The notes: generated by a model from the sequence alone, not told the origin. A DNA stretch of 64,000 bases from Geotrypetes seraphini (GCF_902459505.1 NC_047096.1:4340001-4404000); one strand, 5' to 3'; shown: positions 51,127-61,225, counted from the stretch's first letter. Numbers and translations are program-made.

Positions 51127-54100
51127 GTAAGGACAGTTTTTGTAGCATTTTCTGGCCAATCTGTGAGATCAATTCTTTTTATTAACTATAACTATGGTTA
51201 ACCAGGTCGAGCCTTGTTTCTCAGGGATGACTCAGTATGTAAGTTCAAGATTTACCAGTAGTTTAGTTTAGCTATTAGTGAAAGCTACTGTTTAAAGGTA
51301 AAGATCTAAAAACAGAAGATCAAAATCCTCCACAAACCAAATCCAACACAAGACAACAGTGATGGAGACAAAAATTCAGGAAGGCAAAATTGACGTATAG
51401 AAACTTTATTGCAGAAACCAATGGATGATGTTATATTATGGTAAACAAAAGACTCGCCACGAATCGTGTTTCGGCCCCTAAGGCCTGCATCAGGAGTCTA
51501 ATCGCTAGGCTGGTTCCACAAAACAATATTGTTCTGGCCGCATAGATCTTTAGTATCTTGAATCATGAACAAAATATTGCAATGTCATGAATAAAATGCC
51601 GGCAAACAACCAACAGGCCCTTAGGGGCCGAAACACGGTTCGTGTTGAGTCTTTTGTTTACCATAATATAGCGTCGTCCATTGGTTTCTGCAATAAAGTT
51701 TCCATTCGGCAATATTGCTATCCTGACTTTTTGTCTCCACCGCTGTAGTCTTGTGTTAAAGGTAAAGATTCATCTTTCTGATGTCTTTTAGGTGAGCCAG
51801 AAAAAGATGGATGTATTACAAAGTTTGCAAACTAAAGAGTGGTAAGATGTCACTTTCTACCACACCTTAATAACTAGACCTCTTAATATCCAAAAAAGCA
51901 AGTGTTTTGCAGGTGGGCCACCGATGCACTTAAGTTTTGGAAATGTATAAACAGAGCTGCCAAGTTACCCATTCCAGGAGAGAATCTTTTTGCCAGTCCT
52001 GGATTTATGTCAACCTCATCTTGAGCATAAGAATTGTCATACTGGGACAGACCGAAGATTCATCAAGCCCAACAGTGGCCAACCCAGGTCCCAAGTACTT
52101 AGCTAAATCCCAAGTAGCAAAACAGATTCTAGGCTGCTTATCCTAGGAATAAGCAGTGGAATTCCCCAAGCCATCTCAATAATGGCCTATGGACTTCTCT
52201 TTTAGGAAATTGTCCAAACCTTTTTCAAACCCTGCTAAGCTAACTGATTTCATCACATTCTCCGCAGCACTGATTCCAATGGATAGAATCATGGACTACA
52301 CATATTGCATTGTTTTGGGATGTAAGTTCAAAAACCTGGGCTGGCCAAAAGTCTCCCTTCTGGAATGGGTAACTTGGCTGCTCTGTATAAAGATGCATGT
52401 ACGCTATTACCTAAATAACAACTTGATATTAAAACTGATGCAGAGCTGAATTGCTGGAGTAACATTCCAGGGACAGAAGAGTTTTTGCTTATTAAAAGTA
52501 ATTGTCCTGTTTCTTACTTCCTGAATCTGAGAGCTGTGGTAAGCCTCCCCATGTTCAGAACAGTTTGCAGATCGTAGATGGCTCTAATGCAGGGGTGTCC
52601 AATGTCGGTCCTCGAGGGCCACAATCCAGTCGGGTTTTCAGGATTTCCCCAATAAATATGCATGAGATCTCTATATATGCTAATAGATCTCATGCATATT
52701 CATTGGGGAAATCCTAAAAACCCGACTGGATTGCGGCCCTCAAGGACCGACATTGGACAACCCTGCTCTAATGGAACGAAGGTAACCTACAGATGCACCA
52801 AGGGCAAACTCTTTGGAGAGGAAACACTCTTTTGCAATGCTTCATGGCAGTGGCACACTTCTCCACCCATCTGCAAAGGTATTAAGAACATATGAAAAGC
52901 CGTACAGGGTCAGACCAATGGTCCATCAAGCCCAGTAGCCTGTCCTCATGGTGGCCAATCCAGGTCCCTAATACCTGACCAAAACTCAAAGAGTAGCAAG
53001 ATTCCGGAATCTCCAGAGTAACAACATTCCATGCTATCAATCCAGGGCAAGCAGTGGCTTCCCCCATGTCTTTCTCAATAACAGACTATGGACTTTTCCT
53101 CCAGGAACTTGTCTAAACCCTTCTTAAAACCAGCTACACCATCCGCTCTTACCACAACCTCTGGCAACGTGTTCCAGAGCTTAACTATTCTCTGAGTGAA
53201 CAAATATTTCCTCCTATTAGTTTTAAAAGTATTTCCATGTAACTTCATCGAATGTCCCCTAGTCTTTGTAATTTTGGACGGCATGAAAAATCAATCAACT
53301 TATATCCGTTCTACTCCACTCAGGATTTTGTAGACTTCAATCATATCTCCCTGCAGCTCTCTCTTTTCCAAGCTGAAGAGCCCTAACCTTTTTAGTCTTT
53401 CCTCATACGAGAGGAATTCTGTCCCCTTTATCATCTTGGTCGCTCTTCTTTGAACCTTTTCTTGAGATAAGGAGACCAGAATTGAGGTGCACCATGGAGT
53501 GACACAGGGGCATTATAATATCTTTATAATGTTGTTGTTTGCATGTAAAATTCACCACAGATTCATTTCACTGTGAACAGCTTCCACCTGCCCTCCATCT
53601 CTTCCACCAGTCACGGCCACCGTCAACACACCAACTGACCCAGATTCCATAGAGATACAAAGAGTGACTACAAGTGCTGCACCAACGCTCTCTCCAGGAA
53701 GAGGTACCGGGTCTTGGATACATATGGGATATTGACAGGAAGTTGCAGAGGTGGCGAAGCTTATTTCCCTTTGTGGCCTGCAAAAGCCATTATTGGAGTG
53801 AATGAATTTCATTGTTCTGTCTGAGCAACACAATAACATAGTAAATGATGGCAGATATAGACCCAAAGTCCATCTAGTCTGCCCTGCAAGGTAGCCAGAG
53901 ATGCACCCGCCACAGCCACCCATGCTTAAACAGCGATTCTCATGCCTCTGCCAAGCCAACCACAGAGAGGCAGCGACACATCATGGTAGAGTTACCAGAC
54001 TTCCTCCCTGCCCGACAAGGCAGGCAGCAGGGGCGGGGCTAGGGCAGGCCTGGGGGCAGGATAAGGGCAGGGATGTGCAGGGGGTTCAGGGTGTCATCGG

Positions 54101-57100
54101 GGCAAGAGGGCTTGGGCTCCCTCTTGCCCCGATCATAGTCGGGGGTTTGGGGTGTCGCCGGGCAGGAGGGCTTAGGCTCCCTCCTGCCCGGATCGTTGTG
54201 GGGGGTGGGTGGATTCTGTAACCGGTGTTGATTTTGACAGACACCAGTTACAGAATCCAGCTTTTAGGCGAAGGTCTGGCTCCTCCTTCACCTAAAAGCT
54301 CTTGTTTTGGGTGTTTGGGAGTTAGGCTTTTTTAGGTTGATGATATGGTATAAGTGTAGAAGTAGTGGTGGTCTGAGTGTTTAAACAGCTGAATGTAGAG
54401 GCAGGCCATTATTTTTTTTAAAAAAACCTCCTTTTGGTCGTTTTTTTTTTATAATGGACATTTTCCCTGCTTCTACTTTCAACGTTTAAGGCCTTAGGCC
54501 AAAAGGGGACTTAGACGTTTTTTTTTATTATGCCCCTTATTTATTTAAAAATTTATATACCGTATATTAACAATACGGTTTACAAAGATTACAATTATAA
54601 CAGATTAAGCACCGCATATGAACAGAATTGCAGAACAGCACTGATCCTGTTCAATATGTTTGTGAGTTGCATTGCTGAAGGGTTAGAAGGAAAAGTGTGC
54701 CTTTTTGCAGATGATACCAAGATTTGTAACAGAGTAGACACCGAAGAGGGAGCGGAAAATATGAAAAAGGATCTGCAAAAGTTAGAGGAATGGTCTAATG
54801 CCTGGCAACTAAAATTCAATGCAAAGAAATGCAGAGTAATGCATTTGGGGATTAATAATCGGAAGGAGCCGTATATGCAGGGAGGGGGAGAGGCACGGAT
54901 GGGGAGAAGGACTTTGGGGTGATAGTGTCCGAAAGTGAAAAAACAGTGCGACAAGGCGGTGGCTGCTGCCAGAAGGATGCTGGGCTGTATAAAGAGAGGC
55001 GTAACCAGTAGAAGAACAAAGGTGTTGATGCCGTTGGTGAGGCCCTACTTGGAGTATTGTGTTCATTTTTGGAGATTGTATCTGGCAAAGGACACAAAAA
55101 GCCTTGAAGCGGTCCAGAGGAGGGCAATGAAAATGATAGGAGGTTTGCGACAAAAGATGAATGAGGAGAGACTGGAAGCTCTGAGTATGTATATCTTAGA
55201 CTGAGGAAAGGAGGGAGAGGGGAGATATGATTCAGACGTTCAAATACTTGAAAGATATTAACATAGAACATAATCTTTTCCAGAGAAAGGAGAATGGTAA
55301 AACTAGAGGGCATAATTTGAGGTTGAGGGGTGGTAGATTCAAGAGCAATGTAAGGAAAGTCTTCTTTATGGAGAGGGTGGTGGATGCCTGGAGAGGTGGT
55401 GCTCCCGAGAGAGGTGGTGGAGAGGAAAATGGTGACAGAGTTCAAAAAAGCGTGGGATGAACACAGAGGACCTAGAATCAGAAAATAATAGTAAATATTG
55501 AAGAACTAAGGCCAGTACTGGGCAGACTTGCACAGTCTGTGTCTGTATATGGCCGTTGATAGGCTGGGGAGGGCTTCAATGGCTGGGATGGTATAGATGG
55601 GCTGGAGTGAGCTTTGACAGAGACTTCTGTAGTTGGAACCTAAGAACAGTACCGGGCAGAGCTTTGGATTCTTGCCCAGAAATAGCTAAGAAGAAGAAGA
55701 AAAAATTAAATTGAATCAGGTTGGGCAGACTAGATAGACCATTTGGGTCTTTATCTGCTGTTATCTACTATGTTACTATGTTATTTAAAATTAAGCCACC
55801 TGCCCCCCCTCATAAAAAAAAAAATGCACCATGGCATTATTAGAAAGATATGGAGCATTTTTAATAAGTAAATGAATTAATTATATCCTGGCTGAACTAA
55901 ACAGCATTTCTCTTTCAGTGCCACTGCCAAGCTCTCACTGCATGGTGCCAAATGTAGAAAATGGAGAGATCGCTTCAGAGTGGAAGGGACAGTACAGCAC
56001 CGAGGACTCGGTGGCTTTCCAGTGCTCAGCAGGGTTCCATCTGGAAGGCAGTCCATATGTCACTTGTACTGAGAATGGCAGCTGGAAGCCAGAATTGCCC
56101 AAGTGTGTGGTAAGGGAGTATTTCAACCTATATTGGGGCTAGGGGGAGAAGGAGGAAAGAGGGAAAGCAGGGCCAGCGCAAGGACATGTGATTCTCTGGG
56201 TCAGGAGTAGGCAATTCCGGTCCTCGAGAGCCAGAGCCAGGTCAGGTTTTCAGGATTTCCACAATGAATATGTATGAGATGGAGTTGCATGCACTGCCTC
56301 CTTGAGATGCAAATCTATCTCATGCATATTTATTGTGGATATCTTGAAAACCTGACCTGCCTTTGGCTCTCGAGGACCCAAATTGCCTACCCCTGCTCTA
56401 GGTGAACCTTCAGCCATACATACATCCCCTCCCCCCAGGGGTGATGCAAGGTCTAAGCCCCTCATAGTCCTTATCTCCCCTTCCCCTCCCTGCTCCCCAG
56501 ATGCTCAGTACTTTCTTTTTCTTCCCTACTTCCCAGGTGGCTTGATTCTTCCCGCCCAACACCTACCCCCATGTTAAGCATCTCTTTGCTCTTCCCTTCC
56601 CCCTGCTGGGCCTGCCGCTGCTGCTACGCTACCCCAACCAAGCCCAAGTCTGCCCTATCCTAGGGTTACCAGTTATCTGGATTTCCCCGGGGCTGGGGAG
56701 GGATGGGGGTGGGACTAGGGCATGATGGAGTGGGGATGGGTGGAACTGGACGGGCCTGGGGACGGATCCAGGGGGGTCCAGATTTTCCAAATGGAAAATC
56801 TGGTAACCTTACCCTCACCAAAGTGTGAAAGTGCAGTATGGGGCCTTCCAGCATTGATATGAGCTCAAATGCTCCAGAGCTTCACCCATTCGCACACAAA
56901 TGTTCTGTTGGAGGGGCCCAAGAGAGGGCAGAATTTGGCAGAGCTTGAGTGTGGGCCTGTGCTGAAAGACCCCTTGCTAGCCTATGGCCCTTGAAAGTGC
57001 TGCCGCCTCTCATATTCTGCCACCCTAGCGACTTTGGCAGGTGGCTCCAACCTATCAGAGACAGGCTGAACCAGTACTGATTCTGAACCATGGTCCAGTC

Positions 57101-57649
57101 TTGTGCTTTTGGCTGAGACTGGGATCCTGTATATGGGGAGAGAGTTTGGGGACATGGGTTGTCCCTTGGAACACCAGCACGAGATAAGTGGTGATTGGAT
57201 GTTTCTTTTTGCTGCTTGTGTGGGACTATGTTGAATCACTTGTAAGACTCTGCAATTCCTGATGTCTGGTGACGAGGGGACCAATAAATAGCTGTAATGG
57301 ATTGCAAATGGAGTTTTTTTTATAACTGTTTCGGGATTACTAGTTGTGTTTGTAAGATGGCACAGACTTGCTACTTAGTGTTTCCCTAGCATTTGCGGCT
57401 TTCACTGAGGTCTTCAAACTTAATCCAAGCCCACATTTTTGGTCCTTTGTTAACAGTTCCTTTGTCTCTCCGATTTCCTTTTAGAGAGGTTGCAAGTCCT
57501 CATCCCTCCTTTCTACTGCACCAAAGAGAAAGGAATTCCTATGCCATGGCAAAAGGCTGGAAGACCTGAAGCCTTATTTGGAACGGAACAAACTTTACCT
57601 GGAAATTCAGAAATTACAACTGGAAATTCAACAGAGACAGAAAGCTTAA
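51066..57649 (+). CDS. C4BPB: C4BP-family complement regulator (C4BPB/C4BPA-like), gene span, possibly damaged
   Basis: C4b-binding protein is a secreted plasma inhibitor of the classical and lectin complement pathways. Its chains are strings of sushi (CCP/SCR) domains ending in an oligomerisation helix. Five candidate exons are seen: signal peptide (51066-51126), sushi A (52532-52878, with a MITE in it), a Ser/Thr/Pro linker (53611-53703), sushi B (55919-56109) and a C-terminal exon (57485-57649). Sushi A aligns well with the first sushi of human C4BPB (shared PP..NS, Y.C.KG, TLFCNAS), and the gene sits beside PFKFB2 like C4BPB. The C-terminal helix is as close to C4BPA. Human C4BPB has three sushi domains; only two are found. 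The sushi A exon cannot be translated through as it stands, but it is a symmetric phase 1-1 exon, so skipping it leaves the rest in frame. Confidence 0.75.
51306..51755. mobile_element. Foldback element with hammerhead-like motif, 14-bp target duplication
   Basis: Exact TTAAAGGTAAAGAT repeats flank it (51292-51305 and 51756-51769). Arms of about 150 bp (51347-51490 and about 51600-51755) are inverted with roughly 85% identity. A 41-nt unpaired extension lies at the left end only. The left arm, read on the minus strand (51451-51498), has GACTC-CTGATGC-AGGCC...GGCC-GAAA-CACG...CGTG...GAGTC, the three-stem layout of a hammerhead. Lies in intron 1 of the C4BP-like gene. Confidence 0.75.
51953..52385. 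mobile_element. hAT-like MITE (CAGAGCTGCCAAGTTACCC) split by a CR1
   Basis: Left end CAGAGCTGCCAAGTTACCCA and right end TGGGTAACTTGGCTGCTCTG are inverted. The TATAAA next to both ends is the likely target repeat. A minus-strand CR1 3' end (52027-52265) sits inside. Related to 29611-30142. Confidence 0.6.
52532..52878 (+). CDS. C4BPB: C4BP-like first sushi exon, interrupted by a MITE
   Basis: Before the insertion the frame reads [19 protein letters not shown]. After it comes [20 protein letters not shown] and [15 protein letters not shown], so all four sushi cysteines and the tryptophan are present. The hAT MITE 52590-52765 plus its 8-bp duplication adds 184 nt with in-frame stops. The donor AAAG|GTATTA is phase 1. 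At the acceptor side the phase-1 position (52530) lacks an AG (TG instead), while AG at 52531 or 52533 gives the wrong phase. So the exon is probably skipped or dead. Confidence 0.65.
52590..52765. mobile_element. hAT MITE inside a sushi exon, CTCTAATG target duplication
   Basis: Termini CAGGGGTGTCCAATG and CATTGGACAACCCTG are inverted, with exact CTCTAATG flanks (52582-52589 and 52766-52773). Arms include CCTCGAGGGCCACAATCC and GGATTGCGGCCCTCAAGG. 176 bp, family of 34839 and 13395. Confidence 0.95.
52886..53510 (-). mobile_element. CR1 LINE, 3' end and RT C-terminus
   Basis: Starts with the tail-side AAGAACATATGAAAAGCCGT, then the 3' UTR. The minus strand has RT coding with [20 protein letters not shown] and [10 protein letters not shown] (53075-53284). 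A further CR1 scrap lies at 53830-53905. Confidence 0.85.
53611..53703 (+). CDS. C4BPB: C4BP-like linker exon (Ser/Thr/Pro-rich)
   Basis: A very strong polypyrimidine acceptor (CCTCCATCTCTTCCACCAG) precedes an open 93-nt phase 1-1 exon with a GTACCG donor. It reads [20 protein letters not shown] then [10 protein letters not shown], a stretch likely to be O-glycosylated. It joins in frame to both the signal exon and sushi B. No counterpart is known to me in human C4BPB. Confidence 0.55.
54097..54258. repeat. Three strong hairpins in a row
   Basis: Arms 54097-54110/54119-54132 (TCGGGGCAAGAGGG), 54158-54170/54179-54191 (CCGGGCAGGAGGG), and 54211-54228/54241-54258 (GGATTCTGTAACCGGTGT, imperfect). 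The first two have nearly the same 8-nt loop (CTTGGGCT, CTTAGGCT) and a period of 61 bp, so they are a diverged tandem pair. Part of an unnamed MITE spanning about 53985-54530. Confidence 0.7.
54640..55790 (+). mobile_element. CR1 LINE, RT palm to 3' end
   Basis: FADDTKI (near 54700-54725) and [20 protein letters not shown] give the CR1 RT palm. [15 protein letters not shown] and later segments follow in other frames, then the 3' end GGCAGACTAGATAGACCATT and a CTATGTTACTATGTTA tail. Several frame breaks. Confidence 0.85.
55919..56109 (+). CDS. C4BPB: C4BP-like second sushi exon, intact
   Basis: Acceptor TTCTCTTTCAG, donor GTG|GTAAGG, phase 1 to 0, 191 nt. It reads [20 protein letters not shown], then [20 protein letters not shown] and [11 protein letters not shown]. 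All four cysteines, the Tyr/Phe and the Trp of the sushi fold are present. It encodes one complement-control module on its own. Confidence 0.88.
56202..56395. mobile_element. hAT MITE, CTCTRGGT target duplication
   Basis: Termini CAGGAGTAGGCAATTCCGG and AATTGCCTACCCCTG are inverted. Flanks CTCTGGGT and CTCTAGGT differ at one base. Family of 52590. Confidence 0.85.
56661..56813. mobile_element. MITE with GGGTTACCAG ends
   Basis: TAGGGTTACCAGTTATCTGG and AAAATCTGGTAACC are inverted, with TTTTCCAAATGGAAAATC near the right end. Related to 22494-22738. No clear target repeat. Confidence 0.5.
56814..57484. other. C4BP-like last intron, no further exon seen
   Basis: Includes CCAATAAATAGCTG at 57281, a LINE-tail-like phrase. 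No third sushi domain found. Confidence 0.4.
57485..57649 (+). CDS. C4BPB: C4BP-like C-terminal oligomerisation exon
   Basis: Acceptor TTTCCTTTTAG, phase 0, 54 codons and TAA (57647-57649). It reads [20 protein letters not shown] then [20 protein letters not shown] and QKLQLEIQQ. Two cysteines followed by an amphipathic helix is the design of the C4BP alpha and beta C-termini (human alpha: GC...C...YKLSLEIEQLELQ). In human these cysteines link the chains into a disulfide-bonded oligomer. Confidence 0.82.
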   Translation, partial: RGCKSSSLLSTAPKRKEFLCHGKRLEDLKPYLERNKLYLEIQKLQLEIQQRQKA

Positions 57650-57848
57650 CATATTAATTGTACTTAAGTAAACCCATGCATCTTGATTTTCTGTCTTGTA
57701 TTTTATTTACTACTGGCTGATCACTGGATGTTTATTTATCCCAATCTTCCAGTATCGATAAACTTGTATTCAGTGATTACGGCTGGAACTTGGACTTAAA
57801 CGGCATTGGGAGTGTCATGTCAGCGAGCCCGAAAACTATGGATTAGAC

Positions 57849-58044
57849 CAGTGATTCCCAACTCTGTCCTGGAGGAACACCAGGCCAATCGGGTTTTCAG
57901 GCTAGCCCTAATGAATATGCATGAGAGAGATTTGCATATGATGGAAGTGATAGGCATGCAAATTTGCTTCATGCATATTCATTAGGGCTAGCCTGAAAAC
58001 CTAATTGGCCTGGTGTTCCTCCAGGACAGGGTTGGGAACCACTG
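57849..58044. mobile_element. hAT MITE, GATTAGAC target duplication
   Basis: CAGTGATTCCCAAC to GTTGGGAACCACTG, flanks GATTAGAC (57841-57848 and 58045-58052). Almost the same sequence as 28440-28631. Confidence 0.93.
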
Positions 58045-58139
58045 GATTAGACACCCCTTCCCACTCCACAGTATTTTTTCCCAGATAGTAAGTCATATGT
58101 ATACCAAGTTTGGTTGAAATCTCTCCATGCGTTTATGGA

Positions 58140-58535
58140 TTACCGTATTTTTCGGTCCATAAGTTGCACCCCCCTGTAGAGGAGGTAAAACCAAGGAAAA
58201 AAATGTCCTCCTCTACAGGGGGAATCATCTGGTGGTCTGGTGCTAAACAGCCTGAAGCAGTCCAAGTTTCAAGTTTATTCAAGTTTCATTATAAATTTGA
58301 TTGATCGCTTATTCAAAATTCTAAGCGATGAACATATCAGTAAAATTACAAAATTAAGGGGGCAACAAAACAAACCAAAAACCGAACCTTACAAAACATA
58401 TTGAAGACTAACTTTACCCGCAGCCCACAGCCCGAAGCCGCCCGCAGCCGAAGGAGCCTGCCCAAAGCCGCCCACACCCGAAGCTGCCAGCAGCTGAAGG
58501 AGCCCACCCGCAGCCCACAGCCGCCCCGGTACCTT
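58140..58535. repeat. MITE end, hairpin and GC-rich tandem repeat
   Basis: TACCGTATTTTTCGGTCCAT (58141-58160) is a widespread transposon terminus. CCCCTGTAGAGGAGG (58171-58185) and its exact complement (58207-58221) form a hairpin. 58265-58400 is a minus-strand LINE 3' end (CAAGTTTCAAGTTTATTCAA). 58425-58530 repeats CCCGCAGCC(C)GAAG-type units. Confidence 0.55.
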
Positions 58536-58554
58536 TTTTAAGTTGCGGTACTCT

Positions 58555-59830
58555 CCTGCTGGACAGCTGTCAAAACGTCCAAGTGGACATTCTCAAAACA
58601 GATTTTCTAGACGTCTTTCTGGTCATTTTGTCTCCAGTGCATCCATATCTTAAGGGGGCATATTAGAGTCATGTTTTGGGTGGGCTTAGGGTGGACTTTA
58701 TACTTGCTGTTAATGATTTATGTGTTCTATTTTTAATTTGTCTTTTTGTTTTACATAAGCTGTTAACAATTTTTTGTTTTTTGTTTTTAACTTTTTATTA
58801 ATAAGATTGTTAGTCTCCCCATAACTTGTTTTTATTGTACATCGCTTAGAATGTTTTATATAGGCGATTTATCAAATAAACGTGAACTTGAACTTGAACT
58901 TGACTTAGGACTTGGATGCTTGGCAGGGATAATCAAACCTTTAAAAAAATACTTCCTGGGATTTTTTTTTATAGACGTTTGGAGCTAAACCTGTTTTAAA
59001 AGCGTCTAAATACTAAAAAGGTGCCCAAACTGATCAGATGGCCACTGAAGGGATTAAGGCATGACCCCCTTACGCCCCCAGTGGTCACTAACCCCCTCCC
59101 ACCACCCAAAGAGGTGAAAAAAACCTGTACATTCTAGCTTGTATTACAAGGGGGTGCTGAAAAGTTAGCCCAAGCAGCTTCAGATGTTAACACAGACATT
59201 TCAGCCAAAAGAGCAGAGGGGCACTCTAAGGGTTACTCCAGTGAATTTCACATTAAAAGTCCCGGGTACAGATGTCACAATATCTTGCTTATATTGTATG
59301 GTGAGCCCTCCAAAACCAACTGTACCTACATTAAGATGACACCTGTAGGCATAAGGGCTCTTGTTGTGGTGTACAGGTGTGTACAGTAAGTTTCGGGTGG
59401 GTTTTGGAGGGATCACCAAACAATATTAACAAGATATAGTGACATCTGTACCTGGGACTTTTAATGTGAAATCCACTACAGTACTTCTTAGAAGAGCCCC
59501 TCTGCTATGCTCAGCTGTCTGAACAGTTTGTTAAGAATGCAGGCTGCCTAGAAAACTTGCTCTTGTATGTTTTTCCTGTGAACTTCTTTATATTCGAGAA
59601 TGGACAGAAAAGACAGACGTATTAAGGACCAAAATGTCTACACAGGTTATTTTTTTTTTTTTTTAAAGAAATCTTGCTGTTTTGAGAATGGATATTTTCT
59701 CTACTGGATGGCTGGCGCCTTTCCCAAAACATCCAAACTCAGACATCCTATCAAAAATTCCCCTCTACTTGCCCAAATCCTGCAAGTTGATAGCAATTTT
59801 CCAGAACTAGAGGAACTCATCATTTACTGA
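58555..59830. mobile_element. Large palindromic MITE with LINE 3' insert
   Basis: Inner arms at about 59205-59290 (GCAGAGGGGCACTCTAAG, AAAAGTCCCGGGTACAGATG) and 59425-59515 (CATCTGTACCTGGGACTTTT, GAGCCCCTCTGC) are inverted. The outer parts share GACGTTT/AAACGTC and GTCTAAAT phrases. 58720-58905 is an inserted plus-strand LINE 3' end (ATCGCTTAGAATG, then AACTTGAACTTGAACTTG). Ends approximate. Confidence 0.5.
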
Positions 59831-60224
59831 AAGAGGCAGTACCATAATAATTATTTCGACATAGGAGTAGGCGTGATGGCCATTAATTATTTACTGCACT
59901 CTGCAAACTGTGAGTCAGGCCATAAGTGGAGAAAGCACTGAATCATTTACAGAGAAGTCAATACCTGACCTAGCAGATTGGAAACAGACCAGAGGACTTT
60001 TTATATCAGATTCCAGATATAGCGTTTGCACTGAATTTCACTGGGGACAGTCGACCAGTGATCTCTGGATTTGAGATGAGACAAACTGGGAAGATCTGAG
60101 ACTGTTTCCCTCTAGGAATCGAAACTCCTACCTGAGGCCTAGTTGTAGGTACGTTGACGCCTAGGTGAGCTCTTTACCACTGAATGATGATTTGGCTTTT
60201 TGGGTCAAAGCTTTGAGTCAAGAG
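59831..60224. other. Intergenic, no clear feature
   Basis: Nothing I can assign. Confidence 0.3.
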
Positions 60225-60452
60225 ATATTGTTTGTATTTAGCTTATTCCTTTTCAGTAATAGTTCAAGGTGATTCATATTCGGATACACTAGGTATGTCC
60301 ATGTCCCCCAGTGGGTTGACAGTCTAAGGTTATTCCTGAGTAAATGGAAAGTTAAGTAACTTGCCCAGGCCATAAGGAGTTGCTGTAGGATATGAACTGG
60401 GCTTCCCCGGTTGTCAACCAAGTTCTCTCACCACTAGGCTACTCTTCCACTC
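60225..60452 (-). mobile_element. tRNA-derived CORE-type SINE
   Basis: The plus strand shows the reverse of the SINE: TTAAGTAACTTGCCCAGG (CORE block), GATATGAACTGGGC (box B side) and TCTCACCACTAGGCTACTC (box A side). The tail side is TATTTAGCTTATTCC. Confidence 0.65.
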
Positions 60453-60949
60453 CAAATTGCCTGAGATCCAAGATGACTTAAGAAAGAAAACATAAAAACA
60501 GCCATATTGGCTTCAGACCAGTGGTCCATCTAGCCCAGTTTCCTGTTTCCAACAGTGGTCAATCCAAGTCACAGTGAGAGGTGTGTATGGACAGAAACAG
60601 AGATGAAAGTAGAACCTCATTTCTGCAAAATTAATGCTCGTCGCTCAAGGCTGGCGATAAGGACCCTTCAGTTCTCAGGGTGCAAGAAGACGCGAGCTCG
60701 CGAGGGGAGAGATATTCAGCTTTCTCCCAGGCTGATTTACTTCTGTGATTATGCTCTTATGTACTACTCAGCCTCTCCTAACAAAAAGGTGGAATCCGGA
60801 CCACCAAGAATGTTTTTGTTTCTGTTTTGATGTTTCTACTCTAGAATTTAAGAAAAACTCATCCATATGTAAAGAACGGTGTTTGTGAGTTTTGATACGG
60901 TCATTTGTGGTATGATCTCTGTCTGATTCTTTGCACAGGATGAGTTACA

Positions 60950-61225
60950 GAAGGCATTTCCCTGTTCCAGGTAGCTTACAATCAATGTTCTGATGCTCTA
61001 ACCCAGTGGTTCCCAATCCTGTCCTGGAGGATCCCAGGGCCAATCGGGTTTTCAGACTAGCCTAAATGAATATGCATGGAGCAGATTTGCATGCCTGTCA
61101 CTTCCATTATATGCAAATCTCTGTCATGCATATTCATTAGGGCTAGCCTGAAAACCCGATTGGCCTGGGGGTCCTCCAGGACAGGGTTGGGAACCACTGC
61201 TCTAACCATTAGGCCACATCTCTTA
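60950..61225 (-). mobile_element. SINE split by a hAT MITE
   Basis: GCTCTAACC before and ATTAGGCCACATCTCTT after the MITE at 61004-61199 form a tRNA-type SINE head in reverse. The MITE has CTCTAACC flanks (60996-61003 and 61200-61207) and CAGTGGTTCCCAATCC ends. Confidence 0.75.
61004..61199. mobile_element. hAT MITE, CTCTAACC target duplication
   Basis: CAGTGGTTCCCAATCC and GGTTGGGAACCACTG inverted ends, exact 8-bp flanks. Third copy of the 28440 family. Confidence 0.93.

Noticed and set aside
51789-51843. Extra C4BP-like exon between the signal and first sushi exons
   Set aside because: A TTTTAG acceptor and a GTAAGA donor exist, but the phases do not fit the signal exon (a stop appears in phase 1) and there is no sushi motif.
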